From Acidobacteriota bacterium (GTDB taxonomy: Bacteria > Acidobacteriota > Polarisedimenticolia > QHYA01), in NCBI GenBank assembly GCA_003223995.1, contig QHYA01000044.1, forward strand, positions 1 through 12,165: a stretch of 12,165 nt of DNA. Direction: 5' to 3'. Every line of letters starts with the position of its first letter. The stretch's first letter is position 1. A program made the position numbers and the translations under genes. The notes beneath the pieces are model-generated. The model ran no database searches, was not told the DNA's origin, and worked only from the letters and a program-made list of their open reading frames with translations. Positions 6,394-12,165 of the stretch are shown here, piece by piece.

Positions 6394-8757
6394 ATGTACG
6401 AACAAGAACCGGGAGGCTTGGCCTGGCAGCTCGCCTCCCGTCTCGTCCAGGCCCGAAACGAGACCGAGGCTGCGACGGCGGTCGCACAGGCCACGACGAT
6501 CCTGAGCGGCGCGGAGCAGGTTCGTGTCTGGTTGATCGACCACAGCCGGGGCTACAGATACTCCGGCTCCTGGCCAGACGAGGCCGAACCCCCTAGAGAA
6601 CCTCCTGACGACGTGGCACGCAGCGTCGTGTTCTGCACGCCGGTCGCCGCCGCTGCCGGCGCTGCGTTTCGATCCCGCCTCTCCCTGCCTCTTTTCGCCG
6701 GCCCTCGCCCCCTGGGCGCGGTCGAGCTGCTGGAGGAGAAGCGCGCCGCCGGCCCTTTCACTTCTGCCGATGCCTCGCTGCTGGCCGAGCTGATGAAGGC
6801 CGCCGACTCGGCGCTGCAAAGCGTTCGCGACAGGGCCGTTCGCGAAAGGAAATATCTGGAGGTGGTCACGCGGCTGACCCGGCTGTTCGACATCGGCCGC
6901 TCCTTCGCTCGCACCCTCGAGCTGGACAAGCTCGTCGAGGTGATCGCCAGCCGGACTCGGGCGGCTCTGGAGGTCGAAAATGCCTACATCTGGCTTCTGT
7001 CTGGTTCCGGGGAGACCCTAACGGTAGTTGCGGCGGTGGGGACGGGGGCAGAGGCGGTGCGCGAGTGGCAGCTCGCTGGGGGGCGGGGCCTGGCGGGACG
7101 GGTCGCGGCCTCCGGTGAATCCCTTCTCATCGACAGAGCGCAGGACGTTCCGGAGATCGAGGAACGCCCCGACTGCCAGGCCGGCCTGGAAATCGACAGT
7201 TGCGCCGCGGCTCCCGTGGTATCGGAGGACGGCACGCTGCTGGGAGTCCTGGAGGTCGTGAACAAGGAGGCCGAGGCGTCCCTCAACGATGAAGACCTCG
7301 CCTACCTGAAGGAGGTGGCCGAGACGGCCGCCATCGCGATCGGAAACGCCCGGCGTCTCGATGCCGAGCGTAAGGCGAGCGACCTGGGAGCTCTGCTGGA
7401 CACGGCGCAGGAGTTGGGCTCGAGCCTCGATGTGAGGAAGGTCGCCTTCACGCTCGTGCACAAGGCCGCTTCCGTCATCCCGTACCGGCGGGCGGGTGTC
7501 GGCCTGCTGAAGGGCACCGGGTTCGGGCTGACTGCGGTAAGCGGCCAGAGCTTCGTGGATGAGAAGCTGCCGGAGATGAAGGCCCTTCGAGACCTCCTCG
7601 CCTGGGGTGCCGGTCTCGAGGAGGGAACTTACGTCGTCCAGCACGAGGACGGAACGATCGACGCCGACCGGCCGGAGACCCGGGAGAAATTCCGCGCCTA
7701 CTTCGAGATGACCGGCGCACGCAGCTTTCTCACTGTGCCGTTGCGCGACGACGAAGGAAGCCTGGGAACCTTCGGCCTCGAATCTTCCCAGCCCTACGCG
7801 TTCCAGGAGCGGGACCTCGAGGCGGCGCAACTGCTCGGCGTCGCGGCCACCATCGCCATCCGGAACGCCACGCTCTACCAGCAGATTCCCATGATGCGGG
7901 TCATCCAGCCTCTGGCCCGGCACAAGCAGCGTTTCCTCAGCTTGCCTCTCGGGCGGCGGATCGCGTGGAGTGTGGGAATGGCGGTGCTCACGGCGGCGCT
8001 GGTGCTCGTCCGCGTCCCCTTGCGAGTCGGCGGTGAGGCCCGCCTGCTCCCCTCCCGCCGCGTGCCGGTGACCGCCGGCGTGGACGGGCGCATCTCGCAG
8101 GTACTCGTGCGCGAGGGGGACCATGTCGTCGAGGGGCAGCTTCTTGCCCTGCTCGAGGACAGCGACTACAGGGCCGGGCGCGAAGACGCCCGGGCCCGAT
8201 ACGAGGTGGAGCTGCGGGAGCAGAGCCGACAGCGCGCCGCCGGCTCCGCCGCCGGCGCCGCAGTCCAGACGGCACGGCTCGACGGCTTGCGCGCCGAGAT
8301 GGACCTCTGGCGGACGCGCCTGGAAAGGACACGCATCCGGGCCGGCTTCGCAGGCATCGTGGCCACCCCGCGGGTGGAGGAGCTGGTGGGAACCAGGCTG
8401 GCGCGAGGGGACGTCCTCTGCGAGGTCGTAGAACCCGCTCGGCAGGATGTCGAAATCGCCGTTCCGGAGTGGGAGGCGGGGCGTATCGCCGCCGGCCAGC
8501 CGGTAAAGGTGATGTTCTACGCTTTCCCGGACCGCTCCTTCAGAGGCGAGGTCGAGCGGATCGGGGTGTCGGCACGGCTGCAGGAGGGGCAGCGCATGTT
8601 CATGGTCCGCGCGGAGCTGGTTCAGGCCGCCGCGCAGCTTCGGTCCGGCATGGCGGGAAAGGCCAAGATCAGCACGGGAGAGATCCCGCTGGGATGGGTG
8701 ATCCTCCGGCGGCCCGTGCGCTGGCTCTGGGGGCTGGTCTGGGGATGGCTGCCGTGA
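6394..8757 (+). CDS. Triple-GAF sensor fused to an HlyD-type membrane adaptor
   Basis: A 787-residue fusion not matching one standard family. Residues about 10-145 look like a divergent GAF domain. About 165-322 is a clear GAF (GGRGLAGRVAASGESLLID, then APVVSEDGTLLGVLEVVNK, then ETAAIAIGNARR). About 330-495 is a third (FLTVPLRDDEGSLGTFGLES, then AATIAIRNATLY). These would be cytoplasmic and may bind a small molecule or light/redox cofactor; no ligand residues can be assigned. A single membrane helix at 522-540 (AWSVGMAVLTAALVLV) leads to a periplasmic module: a split biotinyl-lipoyl hairpin (VTAGVDGRISQVLVREGDHV, 559-578, and RIRAGFAGIVATPRVEELVG, 647-666) around a short helical insert (592-645), then a beta-barrel-like part (PEWEAGRIAAGQPVKVMFYA). 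The end (RPVRWLWGLVWGWLP) is Trp-rich and may touch the membrane. It precedes the M50/HlyD gene, so the two adaptors probably work as partners. Fold assignments are good; function is inferred. Confidence 0.87.
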   Translation: MYEQEPGGLAWQLASRLVQARNETEAATAVAQATTILSGAEQVRVWLIDHSRGYRYSGSWPDEAEPPREPPDDVARSVVFCTPVAAAAGAAFRSRLSLPLFAGPRPLGAVELLEEKRAAGPFTSADASLLAELMKAADSALQSVRDRAVRERKYLEVVTRLTRLFDIGRSFARTLELDKLVEVIASRTRAALEVENAYIWLLSGSGETLTVVAAVGTGAEAVREWQLAGGRGLAGRVAASGESLLIDRAQDVPEIEERPDCQAGLEIDSCAAAPVVSEDGTLLGVLEVVNKEAEASLNDEDLAYLKEVAETAAIAIGNARRLDAERKASDLGALLDTAQELGSSLDVRKVAFTLVHKAASVIPYRRAGVGLLKGTGFGLTAVSGQSFVDEKLPEMKALRDLLAWGAGLEEGTYVVQHEDGTIDADRPETREKFRAYFEMTGARSFLTVPLRDDEGSLGTFGLESSQPYAFQERDLEAAQLLGVAATIAIRNATLYQQIPMMRVIQPLARHKQRFLSLPLGRRIAWSVGMAVLTAALVLVRVPLRVGGEARLLPSRRVPVTAGVDGRISQVLVREGDHVVEGQLLALLEDSDYRAGREDARARYEVELREQSRQRAAGSAAGAAVQTARLDGLRAEMDLWRTRLERTRIRAGFAGIVATPRVEELVGTRLARGDVLCEVVEPARQDVEIAVPEWEAGRIAAGQPVKVMFYAFPDRSFRGEVERIGVSARLQEGQRMFMVRAELVQAAAQLRSGMAGKAKISTGEIPLGWVILRRPVRWLWGLVWGWLP

Positions 8758-8798
8758 GCGACCTGGCAGCGGCGCTGCGCCGCGGATCGCTTCCGTGA
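8754..8798 (+). other. 14-codon coupling frame between the GAF/HlyD and M50 genes
   Basis: A GTG at 8754 overlaps the TGA (8755-8757) of the upstream gene. It reads VSDLAAALRRGSLP and stops at a TGA (8796-8798) that overlaps the GTG start (8795) of the M50 gene. Both junctions are GTGA overlaps, a layout typical of translational coupling. A GGGGA run about eight bases before 8754 could load ribosomes, while the M50 start has no good Shine-Dalgarno. The frame contains a GCGGCG/CGCCGC hairpin (8769-8783). It may be a re-initiation relay rather than a functional peptide, or chance. Confidence 0.35.
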
Positions 8799-10903
8799 GC
8801 AACCGACCGGTGCTTCGGCAGGGGGTGGTCGTCCGGAAGCTCGAGGCGAAGGATGAGGCGTACACAATCGTGCGCGCCTCGGATCCGGACGGGCTGAAAT
8901 ACTACAAGTTCGAGGACTGGGAATACGACCTGCTCTCCCTGATCGACGGTACGCGACAGGTCGAGGAGATCGCGGTGGAGTTTCACCGCCTTCATCCGGA
9001 GCGGGGCTTCGGCCTCCAGCACGTAGTGGACTACATCGAGGGGCTTCGCCGTATCGACCTCACCGAGAGGAGCGAGCAGGAACGGCACCTGGTGTTGATG
9101 GACAAGATCAAGACCGTCCGGAAGAAGCGCTTCTACGACGCGGAGAGTTCGACCCTCTTCATGATCCATTTCCCGCTCTTCGATCCTGACAAGCTGCTGG
9201 ATCGCGTCATCCCGTGGATTCGGTGGTGGTGGTCTCCCTGGTTCGTCTGGAGCTGGTTGGGGGTCTTCGCCGTCCTGCTGACCTTCCTAGCGTACCACTG
9301 GGACCTCTACTGGAGCGGGTTTTTCGACCTTTTCAGAGCTCCGCACAAGACCCTGTCGTACCTGATCGGGATATTCCTTCTGCTCATCATCGTCAGCCTG
9401 TGGCACGAGATCGGACACGGCCTGACATGCAAGAGGTTCGGCGGCGAGGTCCACAAGATCGGGTTCATGCTCTTCTACCTCATCCAGCCCGCCTTCTATT
9501 GCGCTGTCGACGACTCTTACCTCTTCCCCAAGCTCTCTCACAGGATGTATGCGGTGTTCGGTGGGGCATACTTCGAGCTCATGATGTGCTCCGTCGCCAG
9601 CGCTTTCTGGCTGCTGACGCCCGCCGAGTGGGCGGTGCACCACCTGGCCCTCACCGTGGTCTTTCTCACCGGACTGTCCGCGATCATACTGAACATGAAC
9701 CCCCTCATCAAGCTCGATGGCTACTACGTGCTCATGGACTGGCTGGACGTGCCCAACCTCCGCGAGGAGAGCTTCGAGTACATCGGGAGCTTCTTCAAGA
9801 AGCGGCTGCTTCACTTGAAGGTTTCCTCAAAGCCGATTTCACGGCGCCGGCGGCGCATCTACCTGATCTACGGTCTGCTCTCTATCATCTACACATCGCT
9901 CGTGCTCCTGCTCATCGGCGGGTTCCTGCGCCGCCTGTTCGTCGGTTGGCTGGGCCCGGCCGGCTACATCGCTTTTCTGGGGCTTTCCGGCTTCCTGCTC
10001 CGGCAGCGGATCCGCGGGGTCTTCCGATTCTTTCGTCATCTCTGGCTTGACAAGAAGGATCTGCTGCGATCGCGGCGGGTTCCGGCCCTCGCCGCTCCCT
10101 CTCTTCTCCTGCTCGCAGTCCTGCTGGCGGTGCCCCATTGCGCGACGCGGATCGAGTTCCCGTTCACGGTGGATCCAGCAAGACGCGCCGTCGTGCGCGC
10201 CCCCTGGGGGGGACTCATCCGCAGGGTGGAAGTCGTCGAGGCGGCCGAGGTGAAGCAGGGTCAGCTCCTCGCCGTCATGGAGAACCCCGAGCTGGCGGCC
10301 GAGCGCGACACCCTCCGCTCGGACAGGGAACGTTCGCTGCGGCAGGCCACGGTGGCACGCGAGAGCGGTGAGGTGGCTACCGAGAGGGAGCGGGAGGCCG
10401 AAGCGAGCGGGGCGCGCAGCCGCCTCGAGATGCTCGACGGAAAGCTCGCCTCTCTGGAGCTGCGTTCCCCCCTTGCGGGGGTTGTCTCGACTCCGGACGT
10501 GGAGACCATGGTTGGAAGGCGTCTCGAGGCGGGAGAAGCGTTCTGCACAGTGGACCAGATCGACCGCGTCCGGCTTACTGTGATGCTGCCGGAGAGCGAG
10601 ATCGAAGAGATCCGGACGGGAACTTCCGCACGCATTCTGGTGACAGCCTATCCGGAGCGCACGCTGGCCTCCTGCGTGCTCTCGCTTGCCCCTATCGCGG
10701 TGCCTCCGGAAGAGGGGCTGGAGAAGTCCCTAGATCTCATCCAGCGCGTCAACGTGGTGCGGGTAGGATTGGAGGTCGGGAACGGGGAAAAACTCTTGCG
10801 CCCCGGAATGACAGGGCGGGTTCAACTGCTGGGGCCGCCTCGCACAATTGCGGAGAAGTCGTTGCGAGCGCTCAGCCGATGGACAGCCTCGCAACTCTGG
10901 TAG
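8795..10903 (+). CDS. PqqD-like / M50 site-2 protease / HlyD fusion membrane protein
   Basis: A 702-residue polytopic membrane protein of the putative peptide zinc-metalloprotease type. Residues about 20-95 resemble PqqD, the winged-helix fold that binds leader peptides in RiPP pathways (YYKFEDWEYDLLSLIDGTRQ...VDYIEGLRRIDL). About 150-450 holds seven or so hydrophobic segments, with the zinc motif HEIGH at 204-208 inside a helix and the second M50 motif NMNPLIKLDGYY at 300-311, whose Asp308 would be the third zinc ligand. The protease site therefore looks intact. After the last helix (430-448) come lipoyl-like halves (RAPWGGLIRRVEVVEAAEVK, 468-487; LELRSPLAGVVSTPDVETMV, 554-573) around a charged helical hairpin (500-550), then an HlyD-like barrel (PESEIEEIRTGTSARILVTA). 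Relatives such as YydH-type proteins occur in peptide-export or peptide-processing clusters. The GTG start follows a coupled overlap with the preceding short frame. Likely role: intramembrane cleavage and/or transfer of a peptide or membrane-anchored protein; substrate not visible. Confidence 0.9.
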   Translation: MSNRPVLRQGVVVRKLEAKDEAYTIVRASDPDGLKYYKFEDWEYDLLSLIDGTRQVEEIAVEFHRLHPERGFGLQHVVDYIEGLRRIDLTERSEQERHLVLMDKIKTVRKKRFYDAESSTLFMIHFPLFDPDKLLDRVIPWIRWWWSPWFVWSWLGVFAVLLTFLAYHWDLYWSGFFDLFRAPHKTLSYLIGIFLLLIIVSLWHEIGHGLTCKRFGGEVHKIGFMLFYLIQPAFYCAVDDSYLFPKLSHRMYAVFGGAYFELMMCSVASAFWLLTPAEWAVHHLALTVVFLTGLSAIILNMNPLIKLDGYYVLMDWLDVPNLREESFEYIGSFFKKRLLHLKVSSKPISRRRRRIYLIYGLLSIIYTSLVLLLIGGFLRRLFVGWLGPAGYIAFLGLSGFLLRQRIRGVFRFFRHLWLDKKDLLRSRRVPALAAPSLLLLAVLLAVPHCATRIEFPFTVDPARRAVVRAPWGGLIRRVEVVEAAEVKQGQLLAVMENPELAAERDTLRSDRERSLRQATVARESGEVATEREREAEASGARSRLEMLDGKLASLELRSPLAGVVSTPDVETMVGRRLEAGEAFCTVDQIDRVRLTVMLPESEIEEIRTGTSARILVTAYPERTLASCVLSLAPIAVPPEEGLEKSLDLIQRVNVVRVGLEVGNGEKLLRPGMTGRVQLLGPPRTIAEKSLRALSRWTASQLW

Positions 10904-10932
10904 GGAGACGCAGCATCGGCGGACAAAGGAAT

Positions 10933-10974
10933 GGCCGCGTAGAGGATTTCGTCTCCGCGGCCAGTCTTTTCGTT
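10933..10974 (+). terminator. Rho-independent terminator after the M50 operon
   Basis: GGCCGCG (10933-10939) pairs with CGCGGCC (10956-10962). An inner GAG/CTC pair (10942-10944 with 10953-10955) after a 2-nt bulge leaves an 8-nt loop. AGTCTTTTCGTTCTT follows. It starts 30 bp after the M50 stop codon. The opposite strand has only a weak ATTCCTTTG tail, so any stop for the convergent small gene would be less efficient. Confidence 0.8.
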
Positions 10975-11044
10975 CTTGCGATGACAACTTACACGGGCAC
11001 TCTCAGTCGTCGGGCCTCCCGCCCGGAGGGCGGCCTTGCTCTCC

Positions 11045-11371
11045 TTACTTCGTTGGATCCATGGTCCCGTGCCCGGTTGAGGGGACGAGTGTGCCGGTGA
11101 TGGCAATGGTTTTGCCGGACAGAGCGCTCTTGCCGCCGAGCGTGGTGGGGTCCATCCCATGGGAACCCGCAAAGTCCTGGGCGGCGCCAACAGTTGTGCT
11201 GGTTTCAGCTCCCACGATCGACGGGGCGGCAATCCGGCCCAGCGCTGATCTTCCCGACCGGCTCGTGACCGCATCGAACCTGACGGACTTGTGGTCCTGA
11301 CCAGTGAGCTTACGAAGTTGCGTGCGCTGCGTCTCTGTCAGCTTGATCGTGATGCTCTTCGGCCTCGCCAT
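11045..11371 (-). CDS. Hypothetical 108-residue protein with internal repeat, probably sigma-54 controlled
   Basis: No family recognised. The ATG at 11371 has an excellent AGGAGGAGG site five bases upstream, and a -24/-12 promoter lies about 60 bp upstream, so it is very likely a real gene. The N-terminal 33 residues are basic and probably helical (ITIKLTETQRTQLRKLTG...KSVRFDA). The rest is rich in Gly, Ser, Thr and Ala, has no Cys or Trp, and is hydrophilic; there is no signal peptide or membrane helix. Two units are visible: one opens with SGRSAL (39-44) and closes with SHGMDPT (70-76), the other opens with GGKSAL (79-84) and closes with GHGTMDPT (100-107). This leader-plus-repetitive-tail layout could suit a modified or exported peptide precursor, a secreted filament or a small regulatory protein; none is established. 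It lies downstream of the sigma-54 activator gene and convergent with the M50 operon. Confidence 0.75.
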   Translation of the reverse strand: MARPKSITIKLTETQRTQLRKLTGQDHKSVRFDAVTSRSGRSALGRIAAPSIVGAETSTTVGAAQDFAGSHGMDPTTLGGKSALSGKTIAITGTLVPSTGHGTMDPTK

Positions 11372-11391
11372 GGCTTCCTCCTCCTGTTAAG

Positions 11392-11408
11392 CCCAGATTC
11401 ATTCTGGG
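11392..11408 (-). promoter_or_regulatory. Leader hairpin upstream of the small gene
   Basis: In the transcript CCCAGA and UCUGGG form a perfect 6-bp stem with a 5-nt AUGAA loop. It ends six bases before the AGGAGGAGG ribosome site and would lie wholly within the roughly 47-nt leader predicted from the sigma-54 promoter. It may protect the 5' end or affect translation; no known riboswitch class is recognised. Confidence 0.4.
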
Positions 11409-11428
11409 TCGGTTTCACCGAGGCATAT

Positions 11429-11444
11429 AGCAACCCCTTTGCCA
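11429..11444 (-). promoter_or_regulatory. Sigma-54 (-24/-12) promoter of the small gene
   Basis: The minus strand reads TGGCAAAGGGGTTGCT. Against the RpoN consensus TGGCACNNNNNTTGCW it differs at one position (A for C), with invariant GG (-25/-24) and GC (-13/-12) separated by exactly 10 bp. Transcription would start near 11418, giving a leader of about 47 nt before the ATG at 11371. The adjacent upstream gene encodes a sigma-54 activator, which independently supports the call. Confidence 0.8.
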
Positions 11445-11530
11445 CTGCGGCTCCGCCAGGCCACGCGCGGAGGAGCCCGTCTATCCAACGTTCCAGCATT
11501 TCCGGGTTTTCGGGAGCGGCCGCAGGGACT

Positions 11531-11561
11531 GAAAAATCAACCGTCTCTGGTCGAAAAATCA
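11531..11561 (-). promoter_or_regulatory. Direct-repeat pair, candidate enhancer site for the sigma-54 activator
   Basis: GAAAAATCA occurs at 11531-11539 and 11553-11561 (TGATTTTTC on the minus strand), spaced exactly 22 bp apart, about two helical turns. The pair lies roughly 90-120 bp upstream of the -24 element, the usual distance for an enhancer-binding protein. It is AT-rich in a GC-rich context. The first copy with its flanking T (TGAAAAATCA) has palindromic ends, as expected for a Fis-type dimer. Binding is inferred. Confidence 0.5.
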
Positions 11562-11573
11562 GACTGTCAGCGT

Positions 11574-12165
11574 TCAGAGGTCGTACTTCTTGACGAGGTA
11601 CTTCATCTGACCGGGATCGAGACCCAGCTCTCTGGCAGCTTTCGCCTTGTTTCCGCCCGCACGAGTGATCGCTTCGAGAAGGAGGCGCCTCTCGAAATCG
11701 CTGACGGCCTGCTTGAAGCCACCCTTCTCGGCCGATGAGAGCACGGGGTCTCCTCTCGGCTCCGTTCGCATCGGCAAATGATCGGGCCCGACGGCGCCGC
11801 CATCGGCCATTAGCGCGGCAGTCTCGACGACGTTCAGCAGCTCCCGGACATTCCCCCGCCACTCCCCCGACAGCAGGGCCTCGCGCGCCTCGGGCGTGAA
11901 CCGCTTTATCGGGATGCCGTGCTCCTGGCAGGTCCTCCTCAGGAAATGATCGGCGAGCAGGGCAATGTCCTCCAGACGCTCCCGGAGCGGAGGAAGGCGG
12001 ATAGGGAACACGTTCACCCGGAAGAAAAGGTCCTCCCGGAACTCTCCCCTACGGACCTTCACCGCCAGGTCCTCGTTCGTGGCAACAATGAGCCGGATGT
12101 CGATCCGGCGTGGGCGGTTCGATCCCAGTCTCTCGACCACACGCTCCTCGAGAACCCTGAGGAGC
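11574..12165 (-). CDS. Sigma-54-dependent transcriptional activator (NtrC family, 5' end cut by window)
   Basis: C-terminal 196 residues of a bacterial enhancer-binding protein that uses ATP to open sigma-54 promoters. Visible AAA+ parts are RLIVATNEDL (sensor I region), GEFREDLFFRVNVFPIRLPP with the putative arginine-finger segment, LRERLEDIALLADHFL, and GEWRGNVRELLNVVETAALM (sensor II, matching the usual WPGNVREL). A variable linker of about 30 residues leads to a Fis-type helix-turn-helix, GGNKAKAARELGLDPGQMKY, ending LVKKYDL. Walker A/B, the GAFTGA loop and any sensory domain lie beyond the right edge, so the signal it responds to is unknown. Its stop is 129 bp before the sigma-54 promoter of the small gene on the same strand, which makes that gene its most obvious target. 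Confidence 0.95.
   Translation of the reverse strand, partial: LLRVLEERVVERLGSNRPRRIDIRLIVATNEDLAVKVRRGEFREDLFFRVNVFPIRLPPLRERLEDIALLADHFLRRTCQEHGIPIKRFTPEAREALLSGEWRGNVRELLNVVETAALMADGGAVGPDHLPMRTEPRGDPVLSSAEKGGFKQAVSDFERRLLLEAITRAGGNKAKAARELGLDPGQMKYLVKKYDL

Noticed and set aside
6610..6640. TGGCAC stretch inside the GAF gene as a second sigma-54 promoter
   Set aside because: No TTGC at the required spacing, and it lies within a coding region.
7018..8865. 615-codon minus-strand open frame
   Set aside because: Antisense to the GAF/HlyD gene and rich in His, Arg, Pro and Gly; no recognisable domain, and no promoter or ribosome site was identified for it.
11020..11040. CCGCCC/GGGCGG hairpin after the small gene as a minus-strand terminator
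   Set aside because: The stem is good but no T-run follows on the minus strand; the chance of such stems in GC-rich DNA is high.
11338..11862. 174-codon minus-strand frame overlapping the activator and the small gene
   Set aside because: It runs in another frame through the conserved sigma-54 activator C-terminus and the intergenic promoter; no domain and no ribosome site.

Overview
The window is a GC-rich bacterial chromosome segment with dense, mostly operonic coding. Promoters and Shine-Dalgarno sites are of bacterial type, and there are no tRNA or rRNA genes, CRISPR arrays or insertion sequences. The gene mix (phosphoketolase with acetate kinase, a Spinster-type MFS carrier, GAF/HlyD and M50/HlyD fusions, a sigma-54 activator) suits a Gram-negative-type lineage from soil or sediment, such as Acidobacteriota or a deltaproteobacterial relative. 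That placement is a weak inference, since no phylogenetic marker is present.

Region 1 (1-5034, minus strand) is a carbon-metabolism operon read right to left: a Spinster-like MFS transporter, then acetate kinase (ackA), then phosphoketolase (xfp, cut by the left window edge after 780 codons). Phosphoketolase makes acetyl phosphate and acetate kinase turns it into acetate plus ATP. The transporter may move a substrate or product of this route. A compact palindromic operator and a -10 box lie directly upstream of the transporter start and suggest a repressed, possibly leaderless, promoter.

Region 2 (5288-5734, plus) is a stand-alone YqeY/GatB-like gene.

Region 3 (5754-10970, plus) is the most unusual part. 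A recognisable promoter precedes an XRE-family regulator, then a protein with three GAF domains fused through one membrane segment to an HlyD-like periplasmic adaptor, then a protein with an N-terminal PqqD-like domain, an M50 (site-2) zinc protease membrane core and a C-terminal HlyD/lipoyl module. A 14-codon open frame with overlapping stop/start signals links the last two genes. The operon ends in a strong hairpin terminator. It looks like a self-sensing transmembrane protease or peptide-handling machine, with substrate unknown.

Region 4 (11045-12165, minus) holds the C-terminal part of a sigma-54 enhancer-binding activator (cut by the right edge). Next to it is a 108-residue hypothetical protein with an internal repeat, preceded by a near-consensus -24/-12 promoter and a helically phased direct repeat that could be the activator's binding site. 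Regions 3 and 4 are convergent and share the intergenic terminator. Whether the small protein is a substrate of the Region 3 machine is speculation, but the local arrangement makes it worth testing.
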